Assembly (NCBI RefSeq): GCF_017916325.1
Contig: NC_090165.1
Coordinates: 620,001-684,000, forward strand
Direction of reading: 5' to 3'
Length of the DNA: 64,000 bases
DNA from: Leishmania martiniquensis
Lineage: Eukaryota > Euglenozoa > Kinetoplastea > Trypanosomatida > Trypanosomatidae
In this document: positions 31,564 through 41,866 of the stretch, one piece after another
Position numbering within the stretch: the first letter of the stretch is position 1
How the letters are laid out: each line of letters opens with the position of its first letter
The notes under the pieces: model-generated
Seen by the model: the letters and a program-made list of their open reading frames with translations, nothing else
Databases searched by the model: none
What the model was told of the DNA's origin: nothing
Made by a program: the position numbers and the translations under genes

Positions 31564-33142
31564 TCATATAGAAGTGTTGTCCCCGTGCCCATTCACCCCG
31601 GGCGTGGGTCTTGGCCACAGATGAGGATTGGGAAAGAGGCGCATTCCTATTTTTTGTCTGTGTGCTTCTCGGTACAAGGGGGAGGGGGTCTGTGTATGTG
31701 CGTGTGTGTGTGGGGGGTGGGGGCACCACATTGGATACACCAAGTGCGAAGGGATGCAGAGTCGGGGACTATACCGCCCCACTTCTGCTCCTCACCTGGA
31801 GCACCTAGACTATCTTTGCCTTTGCATCTATTCGCCTCCGGGCCTCTCCCCCTCTCTTTCTCTCTCTCGCAAGTTTCCCTGCGCGCTTTTGCGCACGCCT
31901 TCGCTGGAGAAGAAGGCCGACGAGCACAACACCTTCCGCGGCGAATATCAAGAAGAAGGGAACTTGCTTTTTTTTGCCCTTTCCTCTCGTCGTCGTCGTG
32001 CTCTTGCAGTGTGGGCGCGCGCCCTCGCCTATTCCACGACTGCGGCTGCCTTTCTTACTCCTCCACGTCTGTGTTCCTGCCCCCCTCACTTTCTCATTCT
32101 GGTCCACTCAGGCGCTCTGTTGGAGGCACTCTCACACGAATGCAGCTGCACATGCTGTGTGCACATGTGCACGTGGTCATAGGCTCATCTCTCCTTATGT
32201 TTATATGTACACATGTTCCGTTCGCTGACTTCATCTTGAGAACTGGGCGCCGGACACTCTGTGCATGCGGGAACCCCCTCGTCCCCCTTACAAAAAAAAA
32301 GAGCAGTAAATACACAGCGAAACACCTCCACATCGCTTCGATGAAAAATACGCGCACGAGAGTGCGGCGCTCGCCACGGGATCTCTTGCGCTCGGAGAGC
32401 AGCACCACAGGAAGTCGTTCTTCTGCTTGTGCCTCGCGCCGCTGGAGGGAGCAGAAGCAGAACGCTGCGCAAGGAGGGGAGGGAGGAAGGGGCGCTCACG
32501 TACATCGCTACCGACAGGACGGGTGTCTCACTCTCTCTTTGTCGCACTGCTACCCGTATACCCCCTCCCTCTCTCCCTTTCTCCCTTTCTCCCTTCCCAC
32601 CTCCAATGCTGCTCTGCCTCTCTTCCGTTTCTCACAATTTCCGCGCCCATGCTCCCGTCAAGGCTCCAGTCACCTCCACTGCTGTTGCTCCTTTCTTTTT
32701 TTTTCATTTCGCTCGCCTTTCAGGTGTTTTTTTCTCTGCAGCGGATGAGCCCAACAGCGACGATTAAAGTCAACGCGCACACACCAGCACACTGTCATAG
32801 AAGCAGCCGCAGGAGCCGCAACGGCATACATTAGCGTACCGCGGCGGCAATTCTATCGGCGCTCTGCTTATCTTCACAGCACGCTCGTAGACGAACTGAA
32901 CACACGAGCACACAGACCGGTACTAAATTTTTGAGTTGCTCGTCTACTGTGGCAGTGCCATAGACTGTCTGCGTACGCATACATATACATCTATACAAAT
33001 ACATACATTTATATAGAAGATAGCAGGAGAAGGCAACCCGGACTCGCCACGAAGGCAACCGCTCGTCCCGCCCCCCCACGGGGCCTCTTCGACTTCGCCA
33101 AGCTCGTCTCTCCACCGAACGATTCGTTCTTCCTCGTTGGCC
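31564..33142. other. Intergenic region downstream of the lipid kinase
   Basis: No gene is supported. It has GT-rich runs (about 31695-31725), several T/C tracts (31840-31870, 31970-32050, 32540-32600) and a strong tract before 32741. An overlapping 387-codon open frame is serine/arginine/cysteine-rich low complexity and is not called. Confidence 0.6.
32680..32741 (+). promoter_or_regulatory. Candidate trans-splice acceptor(s) for the gene at 33143
   Basis: A T-rich pyrimidine tract is followed by AG at 32722-32723, and after a second T/C run by AG at 32740-32741. The predicted 5' UTR is about 400 nt, which is within the trypanosomatid range. Confidence 0.5.
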
Positions 33143-34816
33143 ATGGCCTCCATACCAGAAGCCATCACCGTCGTCGTGCCAAGCTTTGCCACGGTGACAT
33201 TGATACCGGCACCAGGCTTCCACCTCGAGGGCGCGGCCGAGTCTTCAGGGTCTCCTCTGGCGGCGGTGGCGCCAAGGACGCTGCGTGTACCAATCACGGC
33301 TTCAATGACGGTGCGTGAGCTGGCCAAGGGCGCCATGATGCGCTACATGCTGTCCCTGCGTCGTACGGCGAGGGGGAAGAACGGCGTGGTTCGTCAGCTC
33401 TGCCGTACGGGCATCGTCGTGACGGATGTGTATCTTCTGCTCTCCGGCGACGCAGAGCGGCCAACTGTAGCGGCTGCAGAGGAGGCAGGAGGCGGCGGTA
33501 AAACGGGAACGCCGCCTACTCACAAGGTCGAACTTCTCTCCGACGACTGCGTTGTGCAGGTGGTGCAGGTGATGAGGGAGACAGTGCACATGTGCTTCCG
33601 TGCGGCGAACGCTGCTGCTAAGAAGAGTGTGACCTCGCCGAAACAGGCAGCCTCGACCGCAGAGGCCCACAGCACCGGTGAGGACTGGGCCACAAAAGCG
33701 GAGGCACTCACAGCAGCGAGAGCCGAGGACGCATCCGACTCCTTGAACATCGATGCAACAACCGCTGCTGTTGCCGTCGGCGGCTCTTCCTTTAAGGGCC
33801 CCAGGGTGCCCGGTAGAGATGTGGCTATGATAAACGCGCTAGCTTCTCCTTGTGCCTCGAGCACGGTCTCAGACGCTGCGCCAGAGCGCAGCAACAGCAC
33901 GCCTATCGGCGCTAGGCAGCACAGTGAGACGATGGTGCACAGCGTGCGCAGCACCGAAGACAGCGGTTGTGACGAGGGGGAGAAGGAGAAAGAGGAGCAG
34001 GAGAACATCGCGCTGTCGATTGCAGCGCTGCGCGAGCGCGAGGCGCAGCGTATTCGATGGGGCCCGGAAGCTCACAAGCACTTCGCCGACAATTACGTCT
34101 CGAGCCCAGAGAAGATTATGGTCGGTCGGTTCAAGTGTGGCCTCCGCCCACCGCCGGCGGTGCAGCTAAATCCTACCCGAACCTCATCCTCCGCATCGTC
34201 GGTGGGCTCTGTCTCTGAAACGCCGTCGCCGACGGCTTCCAAGGATAGCGCAGATATTGCGAAGGTGGACCGTGGCTGTTGGTCACCGCCGCCGGTGGGC
34301 GCTTCCAAGAAGACGGACAGTGACGAAGAGCAGCATCGGCAGCAGCGGTGCGACGACCAGTGCTTACCGTCGACGCTGCTCAAGCGTCACCGCTCCGACC
34401 TTCTCCTTCGCTCACGCAGCGAAAGCAGCAGCGTCGAGCGCATATCCGAACGCTTGGCCTCATTAATCACGACGGAGCCGAAGTGCGCCCAGGTAGTAAC
34501 CTGGCCAGCCATTTCCACTGCGAAGGCAGTATGCTCAGCAGCCGAAGAGGTGACGGTGGGGCGACAGCCGATAGCCCCCAACGACAGGCGGCAGGACGAT
34601 CTTTCTTGTTTGGCAGTGACCCCGGTGGACGCTGCTGTTCGCGCCGGCACACCGCCTTCGGACCCCAGCACTGTTGCCAAGCCTGTCGTTACGGTTGTGG
34701 CCCGCCAGCTCAGCTTCGATGAAGAGGGCGACATCGCACCGAAGCACAGCGGGGTACCGTCCGATCCTCTAGCAACCACTCCGATGTGCAACATGCGTCG
34801 CGTGATTCAGGGGTAG
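33143..34816 (+). CDS. Hypothetical protein with possible N-terminal beta-grasp-like domain
   Basis: I do not recognise this 557-residue protein. The ordered part is residues 1 to about 155. A strand-rich start (ITVVVPSFATVTLIP) leads to a strand (TLRVPITAS), a helix (MTVRELAKGAMMRYMLSL), then strands (VVTDVYLLLSG ... DDCVVQVVQV). That order resembles ubiquitin-like/RBD/PB1 beta-grasp folds, but this is a fold guess and not a family match. A second conserved-looking block at about 295-335 has an acid/basic helix then RIRWGPEAHKHFADNYVSSP. The rest is serine/alanine-rich and probably disordered. The frame extends two codons upstream through TTG; the ATG at 33143 is chosen. The following gene at 36429 shows a similar strand-helix-strand segment, so the two may be related. 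Confidence 0.78.
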   Translation: MASIPEAITVVVPSFATVTLIPAPGFHLEGAAESSGSPLAAVAPRTLRVPITASMTVRELAKGAMMRYMLSLRRTARGKNGVVRQLCRTGIVVTDVYLLLSGDAERPTVAAAEEAGGGGKTGTPPTHKVELLSDDCVVQVVQVMRETVHMCFRAANAAAKKSVTSPKQAASTAEAHSTGEDWATKAEALTAARAEDASDSLNIDATTAAVAVGGSSFKGPRVPGRDVAMINALASPCASSTVSDAAPERSNSTPIGARQHSETMVHSVRSTEDSGCDEGEKEKEEQENIALSIAALREREAQRIRWGPEAHKHFADNYVSSPEKIMVGRFKCGLRPPPAVQLNPTRTSSSASSVGSVSETPSPTASKDSADIAKVDRGCWSPPPVGASKKTDSDEEQHRQQRCDDQCLPSTLLKRHRSDLLLRSRSESSSVERISERLASLITTEPKCAQVVTWPAISTAKAVCSAAEEVTVGRQPIAPNDRRQDDLSCLAVTPVDAAVRAGTPPSDPSTVAKPVVTVVARQLSFDEEGDIAPKHSGVPSDPLATTPMCNMRRVIQG

Positions 34817-36428
34817 AAGCAATGGCTGGGGTGGGTAGAGCAGTGCGGCTGTGTCTCACGGCGTTGCCGGCTTGTGTTGCTGTTCCTGTTGCGGTTTTTT
34901 CTTGTGGGCGTGCTGCGCTCTGATACAGCTCCGTCAGCTGACATCACCAGATGGTGTCTCTCTCTCAGTGCCTATTTTTGTTGTTGTTCCCGCGTGGCGT
35001 TGCACAGACTACTCGGTGCAGTGGTATGCGCATTCGTGCGTCAATGCGCCCATGCTGTGCAGTAGTGCTGTCTCCTGTGATCTATACATGAAGGGTATCG
35101 TGCAGCTCTGCTGCCGACTTGGATGGCTCCGCTACGCTATCGAGCTTTATATAACTTTACGTATATATATATATGTATTTTTGCTTTTCTGCGCGTCATC
35201 ATCTCGTGGCGCGGCTAAGTGCATCTTCGCACATGAACAAGAAGAGACATTGATCCCGGCGTCCTCGCTCTTTCGCGTGCTCTCCGGCGGCGTCCCCTCT
35301 CTCTCTTTTTCTCTCTTTCACCGATCTTCGGAGTTGAGGGTAAAAGGGCGTTGTGCGGGTACGCTTCCGTGTGGAGCCCCTCCGCCGCGTGGGTCATTTT
35401 TTACCTTTTTTGTTGTTGTTCGGGTCGGGGTCCGCTGTCGTTCAGTCGCCGTGCCGGCCCACACAACGACGCAGTACAACAAAAACGAGACAAAGAGAAA
35501 TCGGCTGACGGCTCAACGCCTTTGAGAAAAAATGTATTTCGTCAAAGATCTCAGCGTGTGAAGAAGAGAGACCGAATCTCGTCGTCGTCGTCGCAGTGCG
35601 TACAGCGGATCCATGACTCCTCCTCTCGACTTCTCTGGAGCATCGTGTTTTCCGTCGTCGCCCGTCGAAGGAGCTGCGCGCATGCCTTTCCCCTCTTGAA
35701 GAAGGCGTGCTGGCGCCACCGTCCGGCAGCCGCGATGCATCGTGCCGTGCAGCATCGCGACGGCTCTGGATTCAGGTCACACGGGCGCTTGGCGCAGCAT
35801 GAGAGCTGATGTGCATTCGTCGACGTAAACTGGCAGAAGTCGTGCTGTGACACGCGGAGTTGTAACGCCGCACACGCCATTCCGTCCAGAGACGGGCTGT
35901 GCGACCACATCAGCGATGCACTCATTCGCTTCGTCATGTGAATCTTCTCGGCTGCCATCTGCGTTTGAAACCTCTCAGGGACACCTCTCCTCCCCCACCC
36001 CACGAATAGCCCCATAACGTACGCTCCCCCGCCGAGTTTGACCCAACAATAGACCTTAGACAACTCCGCGCGCGCGCGAGAGAGTCAGGAGGGGAGGGAG
36101 GCTGCGGGCGGCCAAAACACACTGGTAGGCACTTGCGTGTGCCTCTGCGAGTGGAGGTAACGGCAGCGTCGGCGAGCGCCAACAACGACACGGCAACACC
36201 TATCCATAGAGGAGCGGCTTGAAGCGTCTGTATCCGACGGCACTACCCTCTATCTCTGGCACTCCCTCCCAACAAGAAAGGGGGAGGTTACAGCAGACTC
36301 AACTCGCACACAAGAGATGCGAAAAAAAAACAATCGAAGCGCAACGCATTCCTCCCTCCCCCTTTTTCTTGTTGCTGCTTGATTTCGGGTTTTCTTTATC
36401 AGAGGCTCAGTTATTTACCGCCGGCCCC
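34817..36428. other. Intergenic region with AT-rich TA repeat and splice-acceptor tract
   Basis: No gene is supported. It contains a short AT-rich TA run near 35155-35175, scattered T/C tracts (35290-35330, 35398-35420), and a GCGC run near 36068-36080. The final pyrimidine tract before 36402 is a candidate splice acceptor. Confidence 0.6.
36348..36402 (+). promoter_or_regulatory. Candidate trans-splice acceptor for the gene at 36429
   Basis: A CCTCCC/CTTTTTCTT-rich tract runs into TTTATCAG, with AG at 36401-36402. This sits 27 nt upstream of the ATG at 36429 and excludes the in-frame upstream extension that begins at a TTG. Confidence 0.6.
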
Positions 36429-39400
36429 ATGACTGTCTCGAGCCAGTGCGTTCGTATCTCCCTCTTCCAGTGCACGCCGCCCTCTGCTGCTAGTGGTCAG
36501 CAGTCTCATTCATCATTGCACGAAGAGGGGCGTCTCACAGCCAAGGAGCATCTTTTTCGTAGCCGCAGGGCCGATTACCGCGGTGATGTGCTGATCCCTT
36601 TGGCGTCCATTGCCTTGTCGTCCCTGCCGCCGGTGGACGAAGCGTCGGCACCTGTGACCCTTCGCCAGCTTCGCGACGGCCTGGAGAGTCGATTGTCCGC
36701 CTACTGCGTTCTGCATGTGCCGACCTCTCGCGCAAGGCGGTTTGCAGAGGAGCACCTGCTCACACCCTCGTCTGTGTCCCTGTCGCCGCCCGCTGCAGAG
36801 TCCAGCGCGCCAGAGGGGACGCAGCGGCCCTCGTGCGCCGATGAGAAGCAGAGCAGAGACGGCTGTGCAGGGGAGCCGCTCTTCTGCTCCGACAGCGCGA
36901 AGTTTCGTTGCTGCGCGAGCTGCTCTTCCTCCGTGGTGGCAGAGGCGGCAATTATTTCACGTAAAGCCCCAACGGCACTAAGATTCCCACCTGCAGCGGC
37001 CGAAGTCGCGTCTGACTTCTCGCCTAACGCACCATGGATTCGCATTCACCAACTGCAGCACATGACGGCTCGTCGAAGTGACACGACTTCGCAGGCACCA
37101 TCTTCACCGGCATCGCTGCAGGCGGCTGGGGTGTCGCGCGCGAGGACTCAACCGATGCTGTCCGCCGACGAATGGATAGAGCAGCAGCGTGGTTCGGCTG
37201 ATGTGTTTCTCACGTCGTTCGAGGCAGAGTCTATCGGTGTTGTGGCTGCAGAGGATGCAGATGCAGGAGGCGAGGCCAGGGGTGGGGCGTGCTACGCCGC
37301 CTTTTTCAGTCTAACGGTGCTTCCGGCAGCTGAGCGTGCAGCGCGCCTCATGCGGAGCCTCGCGCAGTCCTCGGACCCTGCACTAGCACCAGCAGCAGCA
37401 GCGGTGCCGCAGCATCCGGCTGTCTTCACAGTGCGCGCACACCAGCACACCCTTCGCATGGGTCTGCCGCTGCCAGGCTCCCACGGTACATCCACGACGC
37501 TGCCACGCCCGCCGACGCTGCGTGAGGTCATCATCGACCGCTTGCGCTTGCAGCGCGGTGTTCACGTGGAGCGTCTCCTTGATCCTGAGTCGGGGGCGGC
37601 AGTGCTACCTTGCGAGGACGCAGCGACGCTGCTTTCTGCACAAGTGGTGAGGCTGGAGGCTGAATGCGGCGTGCCCCCAGCTGCGAGAAGTACACAGGAG
37701 GAGGGTCTCACGCAGCGTCTGGATCCCCGGTCGCCACAGGATGCGCAGCACCAGGCGCCTTCCGCATCTACCGGGACTAGGACCGATAGCGCAAGGGCAG
37801 AGACTGCTCCCGACTTCTTCGACCACCTGGCGAACGTTGGCGCGCACTACCACGCTGATAGCAGCTACTGCAATGGTATGGATGCCTATGACTGGGCGGA
37901 GCGGCGCACGCTGATCTCGCTTAGCGAGCTTCCGAGCGAATCGGAGCTGCGATTGGCCTCTGCACGGAGCCGAGACCCCAGTTTGTCGTCGCTGTACTCC
38001 TCCACGCCGCCGTCCACGGTTTCCTCGGCTGAGACCTCGTCTGCGGCGTCGCTCCCGGCCGAGAACAGCAGCTCTCAGCCCGGGCCTCTCCAGGGGAACG
38101 CCTCGGGCGTGATGCTGACAGCGCCATCGAGCGCGATGGCGGTCACGGGCAGCTCAATAGAAAGGCGACCTCATTTGAGCAAGAGCAGCGGCGCTGCTGC
38201 CAATGGGTGGGACAGGGGCCAAGACTGGAAGGCCTCTGATGACCAGAGCGGCTCTCCTGCTTTCTTCTCCAGTACCAACGCCGAGGAGGAGACGGCGCCG
38301 CTGTCACCTGCGCCAGACAACTTCGAGAACATACGCGACTCCTTGAGCGACATGAACGATGTATTTCTCTACGTGGATGAGGAGACGGTTATGGACGCTG
38401 AGGCGGTGGACACCCGGGTCACCGGTGATGGGAGCGGCGACAGTCAGCGGCGGGAGCACCGCAGCTCTCTTGTGTGGAGCACACCCGTCGCTCGCGGTTC
38501 CGCGATGGCTAGGATGCTAAGCGACACAGGTTTCAGCGCAACGCCTCTCATTTATCGAACGAGCACACGACTCTCCCTCTCACCGTCGACATCGCCGTTA
38601 ACGGTGCTTGGGGAGGCAGAAACGACCGGGGGGAGAGGGCAGACCACGCAGCGGATGATCCTCGTAACGTCTCCATCCTCGACGGCGTCGTCTTCTCGGC
38701 CGTTGGGCGGCGACCAGGACAGAGACGCGGCCAGCGCTGACGAGGTGACAGGAGGAGGAGAGCCGTGCCAATTATCGAGGGGAGCCAGCGACGTGGGTGG
38801 CGGCGCGGCCGTTGAGTTCGGTGGCGTTGCGGGCGAGGTGCACGATAGCGGAATGGCAGCGCACAAGACTCAAGAAGGGACTCATGAGGCATGCATGTCT
38901 ACTGCGAGTGCTTGCGCTGTGCCCTCAGCCTCTGCCTCGTCGGTGATGTCGACCACCGGCAGCAGCATCTCCTCCGCCCCGACAAGAAGCAGCATGAGCA
39001 GCAGCAGTCGGGCGAGAAGCGATCGTCGATGGCCAGTGTTTAGCGAGGCAACGGCGTCTGAACGTGACGAGGGTGCTGAGGCCCCCAGCAGAGAAGCGCG
39101 GGCCGCAACACCATCGTCTCTCCTGGGCAGGGTTTCCTCACCCGCTCTGCCTTCACGTAAGAGCTCTTTGTCGCCTCTTCGCCCGCCAAAGTCGAGGTAC
39201 GCGGATGCGCGAGTTTATGTAGATGAGCAGACGACATCCATCGCGCCCTTCTCCACACCACTGCCGAGCAGCCCCTCCTCGGAGCACGAACTTCGCAGCC
39301 GCCTTCACAGTATGAACCCTCTCGCCACCCAAGATGACAGCGAGTGTGCGCGCCAGGGAACGCCGTTGGCGGATGCGCTGACAGTTGTCGGACAACCGGG

Positions 39401-40364
39401 CGGTCAAGATGGCGAGGGGACGCCGAGCTGCGGTCATGTTGGTTTCAGTGCAAGCGAGCGAAAGCGCGCGCGAGTCTCCCAAGCGATCGTGCTGGAGACC
39501 TCCGATTCGCCTCCGACGGCGGCGGCGAGGGTTGAAGACGCGCACACCACGATGCGGCTCTCTTCCTTGATCGCTGCCGACAACAGTGACGGCGCTAACA
39601 CCGCTCACCGCTCCGTCTCCACGCCGTCGACCACCGTAGCCGCCAGACCTTTGCGCAGGCGCTCTCCGATATTTTTCTCGCCAGAGGAGGTAAGTCGCAT
39701 GGCGCTCAACGTGGCCTACTCCGACTCTGCGCAGACGCCATCCTCTTCAATAAGGAATCCCGTGCGAGGCATTGCAGAGAGCGATCTCGGTCGTGCCGGC
39801 GAGGACCTGGAGCAGACACCAGGCCACTACGGCTATGGCGACTACATTGCATCCTACACGCTTCCCGGCAGCGATTGCTGGAGCGATATGGAGAGCAACA
39901 GCGAATGGGGCTGCAGATCTCGACACTCTTCGGCTACTCGCTCTCACCATGCAGCTTCGACACCATCTTCTCGGGGCATCGTGTTACAGCTAGGGTTCAG
40001 ATCGTCCCAGCGGCGGAATGCTCCGTCACCCGTCGCTGCAATGACAACAGAAGAACCGGCGGTGGAGACCGCTGCTGCGCGCCGCCTGTGGCACACAAAG
40101 CGCCGCCGCTCTTCGCGTTGTGCATCAGCCCTGGAGGCATGGGTTCATGCCAGCGACGAGGACACCAGCTGTAGCGTGAGCGATGCAGGCCACCACATGC
40201 TGGTGACGCAGCAGGAAATACCAGTCTATAGCAGACACAGTAGCCCCTCTTCGGAGAGCGGCGTCGGCAGCACGGAAAGCGACGCCGCCGAGGACAGTGA
40301 AAGCGACTCAAGCGCGACGCAGAAGTCGGGGACATCACCGGCCCCCGCGTGTGGTGGGAGCTGA
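36429..40364 (+). CDS. Large hypothetical serine-rich protein
   Basis: I do not recognise this 1311-residue protein. Most of it is serine/threonine/alanine/glutamate-rich and likely disordered, with many potential phosphorylation sites. Ordered islands are seen at the N-terminus (residues 1-110, with CVRISLFQCTPP, VLIPLASIALSSLP and LRQLRDGLESRLSAYC), at about residues 330-420 (strand FTVRAHQHTLRMGLPL, helix PPTLREVIIDRLRLQRG, then strands VERLLDPES ... LLSAQVVRLEAE), near 480-505 (HYHADSSYCNGMDAYDWAER), and near the C-terminus (HYGYGDYIASYTLPGSDCW). There is no signal peptide or membrane segment. The ATG at 36429 lies just after a strong splice-acceptor tract; the frame runs 70 codons further upstream with no ATG, so that part is treated as 5' UTR. 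The 330-420 island may be beta-grasp-like, as in the upstream neighbour. Confidence 0.8.
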   Translation: MTVSSQCVRISLFQCTPPSAASGQQSHSSLHEEGRLTAKEHLFRSRRADYRGDVLIPLASIALSSLPPVDEASAPVTLRQLRDGLESRLSAYCVLHVPTSRARRFAEEHLLTPSSVSLSPPAAESSAPEGTQRPSCADEKQSRDGCAGEPLFCSDSAKFRCCASCSSSVVAEAAIISRKAPTALRFPPAAAEVASDFSPNAPWIRIHQLQHMTARRSDTTSQAPSSPASLQAAGVSRARTQPMLSADEWIEQQRGSADVFLTSFEAESIGVVAAEDADAGGEARGGACYAAFFSLTVLPAAERAARLMRSLAQSSDPALAPAAAAVPQHPAVFTVRAHQHTLRMGLPLPGSHGTSTTLPRPPTLREVIIDRLRLQRGVHVERLLDPESGAAVLPCEDAATLLSAQVVRLEAECGVPPAARSTQEEGLTQRLDPRSPQDAQHQAPSASTGTRTDSARAETAPDFFDHLANVGAHYHADSSYCNGMDAYDWAERRTLISLSELPSESELRLASARSRDPSLSSLYSSTPPSTVSSAETSSAASLPAENSSSQPGPLQGNASGVMLTAPSSAMAVTGSSIERRPHLSKSSGAAANGWDRGQDWKASDDQSGSPAFFSSTNAEEETAPLSPAPDNFENIRDSLSDMNDVFLYVDEETVMDAEAVDTRVTGDGSGDSQRREHRSSLVWSTPVARGSAMARMLSDTGFSATPLIYRTSTRLSLSPSTSPLTVLGEAETTGGRGQTTQRMILVTSPSSTASSSRPLGGDQDRDAASADEVTGGGEPCQLSRGASDVGGGAAVEFGGVAGEVHDSGMAAHKTQEGTHEACMSTASACAVPSASASSVMSTTGSSISSAPTRSSMSSSSRARSDRRWPVFSEATASERDEGAEAPSREARAATPSSLLGRVSSPALPSRKSSLSPLRPPKSRYADARVYVDEQTTSIAPFSTPLPSSPSSEHELRSRLHSMNPLATQDDSECARQGTPLADALTVVGQPGGQDGEGTPSCGHVGFSASERKRARVSQAIVLETSDSPPTAAARVEDAHTTMRLSSLIAADNSDGANTAHRSVSTPSTTVAARPLRRRSPIFFSPEEVSRMALNVAYSDSAQTPSSSIRNPVRGIAESDLGRAGEDLEQTPGHYGYGDYIASYTLPGSDCWSDMESNSEWGCRSRHSSATRSHHAASTPSSRGIVLQLGFRSSQRRNAPSPVAAMTTEEPAVETAAARRLWHTKRRRSSRCASALEAWVHASDEDTSCSVSDAGHHMLVTQQEIPVYSRHSSPSSESGVGSTESDAAEDSESDSSATQKSGTSPAPACGGS

Positions 40365-40469
40365 AGGCGGGGGCCGGTGAGAGAAACCTGCGCTGCCGTT
40401 TTCTTTACCTGCTCTCTACCTCCCCACCTCAGTGATGCTGATCTGCCCACCGTAGCCGCAAAAGGGGGG

Positions 40470-41225
40470 CTCCAGTGCCTCCACTCTCTCCCCCACCCTC
40501 TCTCTCTGGGAGGAAGGTCAAGCAGCCCGCCCCTCGCCTTCTGTCCCTTTCCAGACACGGACCCGCCTCTGCGAGTGGCAGGGCCACCTCCCTACAACGC
40601 GGAGAAGCCGGAGTGATGGATCGCTGCCGGCTGCCAGGCCCTGCATGGCGTTGCGTCAGTGTGGCGGGTGACCCTGAAGACGTATGTGCCATCCCCCCGT
40701 GACGATCAATGTGTCAGCGTAGCCCGAGCGTATCTTGCCCTGCCCTCGCTCTGCCGACTGGCGCGGCGGCTGAGCGGCATGGGAAGAGGGGGGGAATGCG
40801 CCACGTGGCGGCCGGGGCCTTGCTGAGGTGGCCGAGCTGCCACTGCCGTGACGCGTGTATCTGCGTCTGCCTTCGCAGGACGAGGGGAGGGGGTGGCCTC
40901 TGTGGCAGGTCGCGGCGGAGAGGAGGGGGAGGGCGGCGAATGGACGTGTGACTCGGGCGCTGCGGTGTGCGTGTGGCGACGACCATTACGGTTCTGCTAT
41001 GCAAGTGCAGCCGGCATGCGGCGGACTCAAAGACGGGCCGTGGGGTGGAGCAAGAGACTGTGGCTCGACGACTCGGTGCGCTGGTTGCCCGAACAGCCAT
41101 TGCAGTGGGCAGAGTCCCCCGATGGGGGAGGCACAAGCGTCTCTCGGAAACCGCACGCGGCGCTGGTGCGAAGGTCTGCGCAGGCGCTTCGCAGATGCCC
41201 TCTTCCGCCCTGTGCAGAAGGGCGG
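40470..41225 (+). repeat. SIDER2-type short degenerate retroposon
   Basis: This GC-rich block strongly resembles Leishmania SIDER2 elements as I know them. In order it shows a 'gagtggcagggcc' start region, 'tgatggatcgctgcc', 'ccactgccgtgacgcg' preceded by 'gccggggccttgctgaggtg', and later 'gcaagtgcagccggca', 'gacgggccgtggggtgga' and 'tctcggaaaccgcacgcg'. These are the conserved blocks of the family in the sense orientation. SIDER2 elements are non-autonomous remnants related to ingi/L1Tc-type retroposons. They sit in 3' UTRs and many lower mRNA stability, so this one may act in the 3' UTR of the gene ending at 40364. No coding capacity is seen; the edges are approximate. Confidence 0.72.
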
Positions 41226-41285
41226 CGAAGCTGTCGTATTGGTTTAGGAGTCGTTCATTTCTCTTTTGGCCATCCCCATCGCCCT

Positions 41286-41347
41286 CCACGACAGGACGAA
41301 TGCCGCTTCAGCTCCCACACAAGTTGCCTCTCCTTCTCTCTCCTCAG
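41286..41347 (+). promoter_or_regulatory. Candidate trans-splice acceptor for the small zinc-finger gene
   Basis: The tract TTGCCTCTCCTTCTCTCTCC ends in TCAG, with AG at 41346-41347, about 160 nt before the ATG at 41510. Confidence 0.5.
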
Positions 41348-41509
41348 CCGTGTTGGCCTACTCGCCCATTGCCGTCTTCCCTCTGCAACCAACAAGCTCC
41401 ATCATATCGGAGCCTGTGCAAGAAGCTCAGTATATACATGCATATATGTTTGTGTGTCGAGTGACACCGCGCGTTCGCAGCGGTTAGCGAAGGGCAGCAG
41501 CACCTTGGA

Positions 41510-41866
41510 ATGAAGAAGTACATCGGGCGACAGTTGAGGCCATCGCAGCTCGCTGCGGAGCTGCTGCCGCCTGACCAGATGTGGTGTGCAGTGTGTCACC
41601 AAGCCATTGATCGACAGCGCTTCCGCGAGCACGCCGCCACTCTGGGTCACCGGCTTGGCCGCAAGAAGATGACAAAGCTCAAGTACATCTCACTGAACAT
41701 GTGGGAGAGACACCGTGGTGCCTCCCTCGACTGTGAAAGTGCGCATGAGGGCAGCATTGATGAAGAGTTTGCGCGCTATCAAGCGGACCAGCGTCGCCGC
41801 GAGAAGACGTTGGTGGAGGCGGCGTGGTGCCCGTCGCGCACCCCGTCGAGTCACGATTTGCCTTAG
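41510..41866 (+). CDS. Small C2H2 (matrin/U1-type) zinc-finger protein
   Basis: This 118-residue protein has one clear zinc-finger motif at about residues 26-47, CAVC ... FREHAATLGH, with spacing C-x2-C-x11-H-x5-H. That is close to the matrin/U1-type fingers found in RNA-processing proteins. The SF3A3 finger in this same window has the similar FREH...H ending, so a role in RNA binding or splicing is plausible but inferred. The remainder is basic (GRKKMTKLKYI) and then acidic and charged helical. The start is the first ATG after a good acceptor tract. Its small size makes it easy to miss, but the motif, the start context and the high third-position GC support it. The exact family is not recognised. 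Confidence 0.75.
   Translation: MKKYIGRQLRPSQLAAELLPPDQMWCAVCHQAIDRQRFREHAATLGHRLGRKKMTKLKYISLNMWERHRGASLDCESAHEGSIDEEFARYQADQRRREKTLVEAAWCPSRTPSSHDLP

Larger units (their letters stand above)
40365..41509. other. Intergenic region containing a SIDER2-like element
   Basis: Between the serine-rich gene and the small zinc-finger gene. Apart from the retroposon (about 40470-41225) it holds a short 3' flank and a T/C tract before AG at 41346-41347. Confidence 0.6.

Noticed and set aside
31585..32748. A 387-codon forward open frame.
   Set aside because: It is low-complexity, Ser/Leu/Cys/Arg-rich, lies in T/C- and GT-rich spacer and overlaps other equally long frames.
36219..36428. Upstream extension of the serine-rich protein from a TTG codon.
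   Set aside because: It has no ATG and contains the strong pyrimidine tract and AG at 36402; the start is at ATG 36429.
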